Assembly (NCBI GenBank): GCA_003550305.1
Contig: QKYT01000077.1
Location: 259,031-276,601 of the forward strand
Source of the DNA: Glomus cerebriforme
Taxonomy: Eukaryota; Glomeromycota; Glomeromycetes; Glomerales; Glomeraceae
Reading direction: 5' to 3'
Length of the DNA stretch: 17,571 nucleotides
The notes beneath the pieces are model-generated. The model saw only the letters and a list, made by a program, of their open reading frames with translations. It was not told where the DNA came from and made no database searches. This document shows, in pieces, positions 9,200 to 17,571 of the stretch (its first letter is position 1; each line of letters starts with the position of its first letter). The position numbers were made by a program, and so were the translations under genes.

Positions 9200-9451
9200 C
9201 TTTCACATTTACTTGCTAGGTAAACTTACAATTTTTTTACAATGCCATTTTTCTAGTAAGTGCTACAGAATTTACACTTTGCGTCATAATGATCAGAATG
9301 CTTTAGAGCATTATGCTCAAAATAATTCCAAACTATATTTTTGGGCTTACCACCATCATGTTTTACTATTATAGTTTCTTCAGGATTATTATGTGGTGAA
9401 ATAAAGGGTTCATCTGGGATATTTTCAGATGAAATCAATAAAATTAATATA
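9200..9451 (-). pseudogene. BED-type zinc finger exon of the minus-strand hAT relic
   Basis: The reading frame gives IVWNYFEHNALKHSDHYDAK, then CKFC. The W..F spacing followed by CxxC is the BED finger used by hAT transposases to bind element ends. The usual next Trp is replaced by a TAG stop (9253-9255), after which KNGIVKKL and VYLASKCESIDVETK continue in frame. An acidic/proline-rich N-terminal part (SSENIPDEPFISPHNNPEET) precedes it, and the most upstream text is hydrophobic and probably not coding. Confidence 0.65.
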
Positions 9452-9633
9452 ATAGTAAAATACAAGTAATACATGTAAAAAGGAGATAAAATATGAAAAA
9501 AATAGAACATAAGTAAAAGAACTGTGGGAAAATAAACTTTTTTTTGGTGAAGTAAAGTAAAAGGGCTGTAGGAAAATAAAAAACTTTCACCATAATGCAG
9601 TTTGATTAATTTAAATAATTTATAAAATATAAA

Positions 9634-10070
9634 ATTAGGGATGTTAACAGTCCAGTTTAGTCAGTCTTAGTCCAGTTCTTATCAGTCTGCAGTCTAAAAC
9701 CAGACCAGACCAGAACTAATCAGTCTTATAAGATTGCAATCCTATAGAATGGTCCTATAGAATGGTCTTATAAAAAAAATTTTTAACCGGTAGATATAAA
9801 TTGGGCTAAAGTTATAATACTGGCTAAAATTATAGAATTTGTGTTCATGTAAGGCGTTATCATAAGTCACGTGATCAACATATATAATTCGGGCTGGCAC
9901 TATAACTTTAGCCCAATTTATATCTAGCTGGTTAAAAAATTTTTTCTTATAAGACCATTCATAAGACTGATGGTTCTATTGGTCTAGTCCTATATCAGTC
10001 CAGTTCAAACTTGGTTCTATAACCAGACTGTAGTCTGATCAGTCTGGATCAAACTATTAACATCACTAAT
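9634..10070. mobile_element. 437 bp foldback / MITE-like element
   Basis: The ends are inverted: ATTAGGGATGTTAACAGT at the left and, read on the minus strand from 10070, ATTAGTGATGTTAATAGT. The inner arms are nearly perfect: CTTATAAAAAAAATTTTTAACC(N)GTAGATATAAATTGGGCTAAAGTTATA around 9767-9824 matches the reverse complement of 9900-9953. A ~70-base centre contains TCACGTGA. The outer arms consist of degenerate CAGTC/CCAGAC motifs. It has no coding capacity and is a non-autonomous DNA element by structure. Target duplication was not resolved. Confidence 0.75.
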
Positions 10071-10195
10071 AAAAATAAAGTTTAACAGATTTTTAACTGG
10101 CTTTTTAAATGTCAACACCCTTCCAATATCACTCCAAATTGTATTTTTAAAAACCTAATAAATAAGACAGGACATAGTCTGTACTTCTTAAGAAC

Positions 10196-10226
<31 letters not shown>

Positions 10227-10563
10227 ATGTTAAAAATCCAAAATTCCAAAAAAATTACTGTTCTAAAGTTACCGTTCCAAATCCTTTATAAAAAGTTGTA
10301 AAAGATATAGCATAGAGTTTGTGTAGCTTTAAAAAAATGTTTATTTATTTATTTATTTAAATAACAGAACTGTATATTCATATGAAGATTGTCTTGATAA
10401 TCAATGAAATTGATGAGATTATCTTAGAATTTTTGAAAATAGTTGAGTTTTAAAAATAATTTAGGAGTTTCAAAAAAATTTAAAATTAATTTAGAATTAA
10501 TTTAGAACTTTTTAAATTAATTTAAAACTAATTTAGGAGTTTAGAAAGGCAACACTAGTTGCA
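10071..10563. other. AT-rich spacer with simple repeats
   Basis: There is an A-run at about 10198-10223 and a (TTTA)n run at about 10339-10360. Short direct repeats of AATTTAGGAGTTT and AATTTAGAA lie at 10459-10540. The 5' part of the plus-strand hAT gene should lie here or in the missing upstream, but I cannot recognise it. Confidence 0.4.
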
Positions 10564-12008
10564 ATACTTTAGTTTCTTATTTCAAGGCTAGTCATCAATC
10601 TGGTAAAAGAATTTAATTTGCACACTTATTTTAAATTTACAATTTATTTTAATTAATAATTTATTTAATTGCAAATATAGGTCAAGCATTAAAAGATGTA
10701 GTAACTAAATATGCAGTTGAAGGTGATGGTTTAAAATGATGGGTTGATACCCGTTGGTATACCATATATGATTGTGCTGCTTTAGTTTTAAGACACAAAA
10801 CTCCTTTGGAAACTATAAGTTATTTTTGATATTTATTTTACAAACATATTTTTTATTTTATTGAACTTCATTTGGATACAATATTAATCTATTTTTAAAT
10901 AACTAGATATGATTTGAGTATGCAGATTTGCTTTCATCAGCATCATTAGGTGTTTTGTAAAGTCATACTTTTTTTGATGATGTAGAAGCATCTTTTGCAC
11001 TACATCTAATTAAAAAATCAATTGTCACTTTGAAATCTCAGAATTGCATACTTTCTGACTAGGCGTTGCTATAAAAAAACTTCCTGATTCTGATCATCAT
11101 ATATTTCAATGTTAATCTATTGCAATATTTAATAAAAGATTCACTTAGTTTAAAGATAAGACATATTTGGTATCTTTTTTTTTACATCCAGATTATAAAG
11201 GTATTTTTTAATATTTATTTATTTTTGAATTTTTAAATATAAATTGATATAATTTATTACAGGAATAGTTTTTGCTCGTGAAGTTTTTCATGAAATCCTA
11301 CTTGTTGCAGATGAGATTTATGTAAAAATGGGTAAAACAAGCAAGGAGAAAAATATTTTAATATCCCAAATGTGTAAATATCATAAAAGACTTCCTCCTT
11401 TTGATATTCCTTTTTGTATTGATGATTCTATTCAGATTTGGTAAAAATTAATTGAGCATTGTTTTGTTAAAGGTGAGGATCATATATGTCAATTTGCAAT
11501 AAAACTATTTGCAATTACCCCTCATACTTCAGAATGTAAACGAATCTGATCAAGACTTAGCTGGTATTATGGAAAAAGGCAAACTTGTATTTCTTTGAAT
11601 AAACTTGAAAATATGCAAAAATTGGCTGCATTTTATTTTTCTAATGCAAAAAAGGAATTGCCTTATTATGGTATTGGAAAAATAGCTGCGGAATTGCAAG
11701 TAATTATACAAAATGCTGAAATATTTGATGATGATGAAGTGTTAGAATTAGATGATNATTCTGGAGACAATAATAGTGAACTTGAGGAGGAGGAAAGGCT
11801 TACAATTGAAGATTTAATAAATTTGAATGCAGAAGTAATTGTAGCAAATTTGGGTTAAATTATTAGTGAAACTAATGAAAGAGTTAGAGAAAGAAAAAGA
11901 GAGAGTGATGATAGTGATAGTGGTATTGAGAATAATAAAAATAATGATAATAATGATAATAATAGTGGTGAAGATGTATGGAATCCAGAAGAGAAAATCA
12001 GTATGTAA
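10564..12008 (+). pseudogene. Second hAT transposase relic (C-terminal two thirds)
   Basis: Exon 1 ends TLVSYFKASHQSG and splices at 10603 (GTAAAAG) to 10680 (AATATAG), continuing in phase as QALKDVVTKYAVEGDGLK. After TGA 10737 it reads WVDTRWYTIYDC, the hAT KTRW...YE block. A further exon has FFDDVEASFALHLIKKSIVT (about 10970-11030), then KLPDSDHHIFQ and SFFLHPDYK. A 52-nt intron (11211-11262) leads to the last exon, IVFAREVFHEILLVADEIYV, QFAIKLFAITPHTSECKRI, then SWYYGKRQTCISLNKLENMQ and FYFSNAKKELPYYG. This is the hAT dimerisation domain, followed by an acidic tail. Stops at 10737 (TGA), 11442 (TAA), 11547 (TGA) and 11856 (TAA), plus a homopolymer frameshift near 11071, make it non-functional. 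Confidence 0.8.
11263..12008 (+). pseudogene. hAT C-terminal dimerisation exon
   Basis: This is one frame from the 11262 splice site to the final TAA at 12006-12008, with three internal stops (TAA 11442, TGA 11547, TAA 11856). The core C-K-R-I-stop-S-R-L-S-W-Y-Y-G-K-R matches the hAT CER..S..xW..GKRR signature, in which the acidic E has become K. The tail (ELEEEERLTIEDLINLNAEV, then NERVRERKRESDDSDSG and Asn/Asp repeats) is low-complexity and acidic. AATAAA at 12076-12081 may be its poly(A) signal. Confidence 0.75.
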
Positions 12009-12228
12009 ATGAGTAAATTAGTAAAGCAAATAATTGTAAATTTGTTAATACATCTAATACATTTAAATTGAAATTAATAAAAATATAAGAATTTTATTGT
12101 TTTTATGTAATACTTTATTTAATTTTATATTTTTTTTGTTTTTGCTATAAAATAATCTCTACATGTAATATAGAATATATGAATTTAATTTTGGATTAAG
12201 TTTCAGATTTAGGCAGAATAAGAATACA
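12009..12228. other. AT-rich 3' flank of the plus-strand hAT relic
   Basis: There is no gene. AATAAA lies at 12076-12081, 68 bases after the last stop of the hAT frame, followed by plain AT-rich DNA. Confidence 0.35.
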
Positions 12229-12300
12229 GTCAGACCTCTCTATAATCACCAGGTCCGTTACATCAAAATTGGTGATTATATAGGAGTATGATTACATAAA
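12229..12300. mobile_element. Solo pogo-like terminal repeat fragment
   Basis: CAGTCAGACCTCTCTATAATCACC follows TA (12227-12228), the target dinucleotide. The sequence continues AGGTCCGTTACATC, then repeats the idea as TTGGTGATTATATAGGAG, an inverted copy of the CTCTATAATCACC segment. This is a typical pogo/Tigger-type end. The element is cut off within about 80 bases by the next inverted-repeat element, so no transposase remains. Confidence 0.5.
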
Positions 12301-12306
12301 AGTAAA

Positions 12307-12440
12307 GATGGGTCTGCGATATTGCGGACAATTGCGGAAATTAAGGTCCGATTCCGCAATTTCGGCTGAAATTAATATAATTTTGGCCGAAATTATATAT
12401 TATAAATTTATTAAAGCATAATTCCGCCAATATCGAAAAA
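12307..12440. repeat. Small inverted-repeat element with TTGCGGAA/TTCCGCAA palindromes
   Basis: ATTGCGGAA (12331-12339) pairs with TTCCGCAAT (12352-12360). AATTTCGGC (12358-12366) pairs with GCCGAAATT (12386-12394). The ends GCGATATTGCGGA (about 12315) and TCCGCCAATATCG (about 12424-12436) are imperfect inverted repeats. It is richer in CpG than its surroundings, so probably young. Whether it is a MITE or the 5' end of the LINE that follows cannot be decided here. Confidence 0.45.
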
Positions 12441-12548
12441 ACTCTTTCCCACTCCGCTCTGCCCACTTTTTGTTAAAGAAATTTAAATTTTATTTTTCGT
12501 TTATTTTCTTTACATTTCTTCTATAAACTTTACTGTTCTGATTTTACC

Positions 12549-14477
12549 ATGACTCGCAGACGTTCTGGTCAAAACAAAGCTGATAAACAACCCGGCCCTA
12601 AGCCCTCTGCCTCTGGGTCTTCTAGCTCTTCTTTGTCCAACAATTCTGGTTCTAATAATAATTCTAGTTCCGCTCCCTCTTCCCCTCCTCTTGCCCCTAA
12701 TAAACAGGTCCGCACTACCATTGATGCCAATATGGATGAGGATTTCGCTATTCCTCCCATCTCTAGCTCTGCTTCCCAAGCTGAAGCTTCTCTTTCCCCA
12801 ACTGCTATTCCTTTCGTTCCCTCTTCCTCCTCCTCTACCCCTCCCTCTTCTCAAGTAGAAACAGTAGATGACTCCATCCACGCCACTTCCTCAGTCAATA
12901 AGGGTAAAAATAAAGTTACCGACGATGATGAAGTCCCACTTGACGCTGCCGTGCAAGTCTCCTCTTCTGTTTTCTTCGCTGCTGCAGCTCCGAATTCTTA
13001 TCCCGTTCTCCTCGAAAAATTCAAGACCAATTCAGCCCTTTGCGCTGCGGTTAACTGCCACGTTTCCCAATATTCCTCCTTTAGTAACAGCGCTCGCTGT
13101 TCAGGATCGGCTGATGCCAAACGGATCATCATTGGCTTTAGATCGGCCGATCACAGGGACCAATTGATTTCCGCTCCCATTCCTGATTTGGAAAATCTTC
13201 TTTTCCATNTGCATGATCCTGCGGCTCTACGCCAAGACGCACGCAGTAGATCTCTACAGGTCTCTGATATTCCTCTCGATGTTACCTGTCCCCAACTCTT
13301 AGGTTCCTTTTCTCGATATGGCAATATCACTAAATGTGTTATTACTACTAAAAACCTCTTCCAACGTGCTGAAATTACTTATGATAATTCCGCTGCACTG
13401 GATCCGTTCCAGTCTGATCGTTGGGGCNTTCTTTGCATGGGCGCTTTCGTCCGTGTCAATCCTTCCTCCTTTTCCTTGGAACAAAAACAACTCCGGCGTA
13501 CGCATGTTGCTGTACTCTCCGGCTTCCCATCTAATGTAGTTGAAGCGGATCTTTCCGCTATTGCCGAAGCTGTGTCTGCCAAATCTATTACGTTTTGTAG
13601 GTTTGTTACGTCTTATCGGCGCAAACCCTACTGCCACGTGACTTTTGCTTCTGAGGAAGCTTTACAAAATGCTATTGATATTTCCTGTGCTTTTAACGGT
13701 CATTCCCTTGCTTGGTTTCAACCTTGTCAAACTAAACTTTTATGTCGTAATTGCGGCAAGCTCAACTGTGACCCTGAAAAATGTTCTATTAGGCCTAAAT
13801 CCCCTAATAAGAAAAACCCCGCTCTTCTCAACCTTTATTCCAAGTATCGTCCTGCTCAGCACTGCAAACCAACTTCTAAGGTTTCTCCTGGTAAATCCTT
13901 TGCAGATGCGGCTAAATCCTCTTCCTCTGGCTCCCCCTCTTCTACTGGTCATGGTTCTTCTTCTTCTAAGAATGCCAAACGGCCATGGAATGAACGTAAT
14001 GTCTCCCGTCCTAGTCACTGCCCTCCTACGGGTGATAACTTTATGTCTTCTGACGATATCCAAGAAGCCCTAGATGGGTTTGCTTCTCGTCTTGCCCTCT
14101 TTAAGGATATTCTCACTGATCAAGATAATCGTATTGTTCAATTAGAACAACTCCTATCTGGTGATCCCAAAGCTCCTTCTACGTCTGCATCTTCTCCCCG
14201 TTCCTCGCAGTCGGACGTCATTATGAAAGATGCTGACGCTGTTTCTCCCAATCCTGACCCTGATTTAGTGGATCTTTCTTCTCCCAGTCACACCCCTTCT
14301 GTTCGTCCTTCTTCTCCTGTTATTTCGAAGGACCCGAAGGCTGAATTAGAAGCCCTTAAGCAGTCCGCTGCTTCTACTCATTCTCTGGTTTCTGATATCT
14401 CTACCGAATTTCGTGATTTAGCCAAACGACTTACTGCGCACTTCCCTAGCTCTAGTGGTTCTAACCACTTTCCTTAA
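12549..14477 (+). CDS. LINE ORF1 protein: RRM-like RNA-binding and CCCC zinc-knuckle
   Basis: This 642-residue protein probably coats the LINE RNA to form the ribonucleoprotein particle. Residues 1-130 are a basic start (MTRRRSGQNK) and then Ser/Pro/Asn-rich low complexity. About 232-295 (LQVSDIPLDVTCPQLLGSFS, then YGNITKCVI) and about 317-385 (VAVLSGFP...CHVTFASEEALQNAID) look like two RRM folds. Residues 399-412 form CRNCGKLNCDPEKC, a C-x2-C-x4-C-x4-C knuckle in which the usual His is Cys. A Ser/Lys-rich linker follows, then two predicted coiled-coil stretches (about 500-535 and 595-632). No in-frame stops occur; two codons contain N (13209, 13428). The ATG at 12549 is the first after the 5' leader. 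ORF2 starts 37 bases after its TAA. Confidence 0.85.
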   Translation: MTRRRSGQNKADKQPGPKPSASGSSSSSLSNNSGSNNNSSSAPSSPPLAPNKQVRTTIDANMDEDFAIPPISSSASQAEASLSPTAIPFVPSSSSSTPPSSQVETVDDSIHATSSVNKGKNKVTDDDEVPLDAAVQVSSSVFFAAAAPNSYPVLLEKFKTNSALCAAVNCHVSQYSSFSNSARCSGSADAKRIIIGFRSADHRDQLISAPIPDLENLLFHXHDPAALRQDARSRSLQVSDIPLDVTCPQLLGSFSRYGNITKCVITTKNLFQRAEITYDNSAALDPFQSDRWGXLCMGAFVRVNPSSFSLEQKQLRRTHVAVLSGFPSNVVEADLSAIAEAVSAKSITFCRFVTSYRRKPYCHVTFASEEALQNAIDISCAFNGHSLAWFQPCQTKLLCRNCGKLNCDPEKCSIRPKSPNKKNPALLNLYSKYRPAQHCKPTSKVSPGKSFADAAKSSSSGSPSSTGHGSSSSKNAKRPWNERNVSRPSHCPPTGDNFMSSDDIQEALDGFASRLALFKDILTDQDNRIVQLEQLLSGDPKAPSTSASSPRSSQSDVIMKDADAVSPNPDPDLVDLSSPSHTPSVRPSSPVISKDPKAELEALKQSAASTHSLVSDISTEFRDLAKRLTAHFPSSSGSNHFP

Positions 14478-14682
14478 ATACCCTTCCATGTTCTCTTTAT
14501 CTGAATTTTAAATAATGAACATTAATAATATTGATGATTATGACCGATTACTTCGTAATCCCCCTTCCCCCAGTTTTGATTTCCTTATCATTTCTGATAC
14601 GCAACGGAATTTTTTAGAATATTTTTCACATAATGAATTTCATAACTCACCTTTCCCGGACAATTCTCATGGTCTTATTACT

Positions 14683-15426
14683 TTAGCTACCCATAATATT
14701 CGAGGAGGTCTTTCTGACCCCCTCATTTTACATGATATCCTACAATCTTGCATTGCTAAGAACATTCATTTACTTGCTCTTAGCGACACATGAATTCCTT
14801 CTTATAATCCTGCTAAAATCCTTTCACGTCCTATTTCCTCTTATAATTCCCAATTTTTACCTGATCTCCCAACTCGTCATTTAACGGGTTGGTGGACTTC
14901 TCGTTCTAATATGTACACTGGTGGGGTTGGTTTTCTTACCTCCCAACTTTTTACTTCTCATGTTCAAAGATGTGTTCGATAGAAATCTCGTATTATTTAT
15001 TTAGATGTATTCTTTCCATCTTTGAAACTTAGAATTATAAACGCTTACTTACTTCCCTACTCCCTTGATAACAAAGCTGAACTTTCGGACACTGTCCATG
15101 AGCTTCATTCTATTTTTCAGGATGCTGTCCAATTAAAACTCAAACTTATTTTGATGGATGACCTTAATTTTGATCCGGATAATATTTCAGCTTCTCAGTC
15201 CCCACTTTTTTATAAACTTTACAATTACCTTCTTAATTTTTATCTGGTCGAGTCACCTACCATTTATAACTCCACCAGTATTCCCACGTATTTCCAAAAT
15301 CCTTCAAATTTTCTTTTCCCTTGTTCTCGTTTGGATCACATTTGGTATAATGACCCTGCTTTGAGGTCAGACCTCTGCCATACTGAAGTTTGGAATTCTG
15401 CTTTATCATTTTATTCTTCCGACCAT
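14683..15426 (+). other. Endonuclease/exonuclease/phosphatase domain of LINE ORF2
   Basis: The AP-endonuclease-like fold motifs appear in order: HNIRGG, LALSDT, MDDLNFD, SRLDHIWYND and SSDHLMV. Two core positions look altered. The motif usually ending in Glu-Thr reads SDT. The Gly before Asp-x-Asn is Asp (GAT), giving DDLN. TGA 14791 follows SDT directly, where the family commonly has a hydrophobic or aromatic residue. Substitutions and stops cluster here, while the RT domain is clean. Confidence 0.7.
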
Positions 15427-16380
15427 TTAATGGTCATCAATTACCTTGTTCCCCGGTTATTTTGTAACACACTTTCCCCTGCGACCCTTTCACGCCATTC
15501 TCAAGTTTGGTTTGTTTTCAATTACGCCTCTATCCTTCAGGATACTTGGTCCAAGTTCTCTGACCTCACTGAAGTGAAATATAATAGTTATATACACCCT
15601 TCTTCATTTTCCCAGATGGAACCCTTATGGTCCCTTATTCGTCGCATTATTTTAAATTCTGCCCATGAATGTTTGCCCAAACGGAAAGTTTCTAACACCT
15701 TCCGCTCCCCTTATCCTCTTCGTTTAGAGAGGTTACTTTCTTCCTTAACTACTCTCTCCAATATCATTCATGCTTTCAAAATTCTGGCTATTCATTCAGA
15801 TCTTTCTTCATCGCCAAAAATTTTTCTTTCTTGGACTGAGTATTTGAATTCTTTATTAAGTATTCTTTCATTTCTAAATTCTGGTAGCCCTGAAGTTACC
15901 TTCCCTGCTCCTTCCTTTCCTCGTGTTATTACCTTTTCCAACAGTCATGCGGTACTTGCCGACCTTAAGTCCGTTAAAAGATTTATTAAATCCCTTCTGA
16001 AAGTTGAATTGTCTAAATTTCAACTTTCTCAAATGGAGGATTTCACAGACAAACGTATCAACAATTTTGAATTGCACAAAGGTGCTTTCATTTCATCTGC
16101 CTTACAACGCTCTCATCGTTGTATTACTCTCGATCGCATTTTGATCCGCTCTTCAGACTCTGAACATCATCTTGTTACTAGTCCCAGGGATATTAATGAT
16201 GCTATCAATTCTCATTTTCAAAACTTTGTTCGCTCCCCAATTTCCCATTATGACCCCTTGCAATTGTTCACTTTTCCTGAAAAATGGCGTGTTCGTTATT
16301 CCCCTATCCCAGAAATTAATTCAGATATATATGAATTTCTTTGTTCCCCAGTTTCTCAAGATGAATTTTCTTTAGTGCTT

Positions 16381-17250
16381 TCGTCTCTTTCTTGTGGTAA
16401 AGCTCCCTGTCCCTCTGGTATTTCTTATGAAATGCTTAAACATTGTGGTTCTTCTACCAAGCTGTGTCTGCTTAAACTTATGGCACTTTGCTTAGAATCA
16501 GGTACCATTCCTGACGACTGGCGGCTCACCTCCGTGTATCCAATTCCTAAGCCTCAAGAATGGGAATGTAAACTCCTTAACACTCGGCCTATTATACTTT
16601 TGGAAACCCTCCGTAAAGCTACGGTTAAGGTATTCACCAACCGCCTCTCAAAAATTCTCGCATACCACCACGTCTTACAAGGCCGCAATTTTGCTGGCCT
16701 TCCTGGTAGCTCCTGTAAAGAGCCTATCTTTACTCTCGAATCCATTATCCATAACGCAAAGTTCCATAAGAAGCCCTTGTGGATTCTTTCACAGGACATC
16801 AGCAAAGCCTTTGACTCCATTGACCTTCGTATGTTTCGTCTCGCTTTGCTCCGTCTTAAGATCCCAGATCTTGCTATTAAATTCATTATTTCGCTCTTTA
16901 CGAGTAGATATAATGCTGTTATTACCCCGTACGGACTCTCTGATCGATATCGTGTTAAAATAGGCATCGATCAAGGCGAAATCATTTCCCCACTTCTTTG
17001 GGTCATTTATTTGGATCCTTTACTTACCGAGCTTAATTTCACTGCTTCTTCTCCTTATGAATTGACTATTTCCAAGTTGACTTCTGTTTCTCCTCGTTCT
17101 TTGCATCAGGAGTCCTTGTCATTTTCCAATTTAACATACATGGATGATTCAACTTTGATTTCTTCCTCCTTTCAAGGCTTAGCTGATCTTTTGAGTATTA
17201 CTGAGGAATTTTATTATTTGAATAATACTTCGGCTAATCATAAGAAATAT
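16381..17250 (+). other. Reverse transcriptase catalytic domain of LINE ORF2
   Basis: The domain is continuous and unbroken. The three catalytic aspartates are present: one in motif A (codon 16795-16797) and two in YMDD (17143-17148). The family text GKAPGPSG is here GKAPCPSG, with Cys in place of the usual second Gly. Motif B is the DQGEIISPLLW form rather than the common PQGSVLSPLLF. Confidence 0.85.
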
Positions 17251-17571
17251 GTTTTAACTTCTAATGCTATTTCTTCCTCATGCCCAATTTCTTTTCCCAT
17301 TTATAGTTACTCTCCTAATTTTGTGTCCTATGGTCACATCCCCTCTTCTATTCATATAACTCCCATTCTTCCCTCATTTTCTTTTAGGTTCCTGGGTGTT
17401 TGGTTTAACCTTCGCCTTTCTTCCTCTTTTGTTGTTTCTCAGATTAAACAGGAATATAATTCCTTTGTTAAAATTATTCGTTATAAACGTCTTTCTCCTG
17501 CACAACTTATTTATTTGCATAATATTGTTTTATTTCCCAAAATTGCTTATCATTCTCAGATTACTTTTATT

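Larger units (their letters stand above)
6250..9510 (-). pseudogene. Broken BED-zinc-finger hAT transposase gene
   Basis: Read on the minus strand, the pieces appear in the order expected for a hAT transposase: a BED finger (about 9451-9200), a linker with PTTNLLNEE (near 8370), DUF659 starting LDGWLSPNNISIYNFVII (7664 leftward), VVRLKKAL (7130-7100), LADCFLSLIRL...FKNYCIKVINDRW (6860-6730), and the C-terminal dimerisation block DDPKDYLKSLSLKLFSLTLH (6416-6360), then ILGFFIKKF. Introns are visible, for example TTTTAATTAG before the LDGW exon and GTAAGT after YFLHLVHHG. Stops interrupt it (TAG near 9253, TGA near 7520, TAA at 6428-6430). A ~565 bp tandem duplication at 7562-8702 splits the DUF659 region. 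The RNase-H-like catalytic residues cannot all be found. It is an old, dead copy in the opposite orientation to the hAT at 10564-12008. Confidence 0.75.
12440..17571 (+). mobile_element. Non-LTR retrotransposon (LINE), 3' end beyond the window
   Basis: Two ORFs in the LINE order: ORF1 with RRM-like folds and a zinc knuckle, then, after a 37-base spacer, ORF2 with an AP-type endonuclease followed by a reverse transcriptase. The left limit is uncertain (12440 is a guess; the 5' leader may start within the inverted repeat). Base composition is much richer in C and in CpG than the flanks, and long frames are open, so this is the youngest insertion in the window. No LTRs are visible. Confidence 0.85.
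14515..17571 (+). pseudogene. LINE ORF2: AP endonuclease plus reverse transcriptase, two nonsense codons, open at the window edge
   Basis: From ATG 14515 a single frame runs 1019 codons to the edge, broken only by TGA 14791 and TAG 14980; the last 863 codons are fully open. The endonuclease domain has HNIRGG (14692), LALSDT (14773; family usually E for D), MDDLNFD (15154; usually GDxN), SRLDHIW (15325) and the catalytic SDH (15418-15426). The reverse transcriptase shows KAPCPSGISYEMLKH (16399), IPDDWR...YPIPKP, RPIILLETLRK, motif A SQDISKAFDSID (D at 16795), motif B DQGEIISPLLW (about 16969) and YMDD at 17137-17148. It would nick target DNA and prime reverse transcription there. Both stops are in the endonuclease half, so the RT half could be translated only by read-through or re-initiation (for example ATG 15154). 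Confidence 0.9.

Noticed and set aside
9183..9374. 63-codon plus-strand frame opposite the BED exon
   Set aside because: The minus strand carries the BED-finger motif; this frame has no recognisable features.
12510..12881. Minus-strand Arg/Gly-rich 123-codon frame
   Set aside because: It is the shadow of the Ser/Pro-rich ORF1 codons on the other strand; the same holds for the other minus frames at 12569-14063 and 16554-16974.
13645..14073. 142-codon Leu-rich plus-strand frame
   Set aside because: It is a +1 shadow of ORF1 caused by its pyrimidine-rich codons; ORF1 shows clear RRM and knuckle motifs.
1..17571. tRNA or rRNA genes
   Set aside because: I saw no cloverleaf with A/B boxes and no rRNA-like conserved text, though a tRNAscan run would be more reliable than reading by eye.

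Overview
The window looks like repeat-rich, AT-rich eukaryotic nuclear DNA. I recognise no host housekeeping gene. Most of it is transposable-element debris of several kinds: BED-finger hAT transposases, pogo/Tc1-type terminal repeats, foldback elements and a LINE with the unusual DQGE...SPLLW reverse-transcriptase signature. Together with short spliceosomal introns and extreme A/T richness, this best fits an arbuscular mycorrhizal fungus (Glomeromycotina, Rhizophagus/Gigaspora-like). That assignment is an inference from style and was not tested by search.

Layout. 1-65 is the end of a pogo-like DNA transposon. 157-292 is a small inverted repeat. 392-3110 is a decayed multi-exon gene on the + strand with at least 14 in-frame stops, ten of them TGA; it is repeat-family-like and not confidently named. 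3111-3779 is AT-rich spacer. 3780-5884 is the most unusual part: a tandem array of about 19 units. Each unit has a 5' splice site (GTAAGT), an adjoining hairpin, a branch-point-like CTAAC/TTAAC, a pyrimidine tract, a TGTAG 3' splice site and a micro-exon of about 28-44 nt. It ends in a tail exon carrying AATAAA. 6250-9510 (minus strand) is a broken BED-hAT transposase gene, interrupted by a ~565 bp tandem duplication of its own DUF659 region. 9634-10070 is a 437 bp foldback/MITE. 10564-12008 (plus strand) is a second, different hAT transposase relic. 12229-12300 is another pogo-like terminal repeat, and 12307-12440 a GC-richer inverted-repeat element. From about 12440 to the right edge lies a much younger LINE. 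Its ORF1 (12549-14477) is intact, with RRM-like folds and a CCCC knuckle. Its ORF2 (14515 to the edge) carries an endonuclease and a reverse transcriptase and has only two nonsense codons.

Nothing suggests that these elements work together. The region reads as successive insertions of different ages. The old ones have almost no CpG and many stops, while the LINE keeps CpG and long open frames. The micro-exon/intron array is the one structure not explained by standard transposon families.
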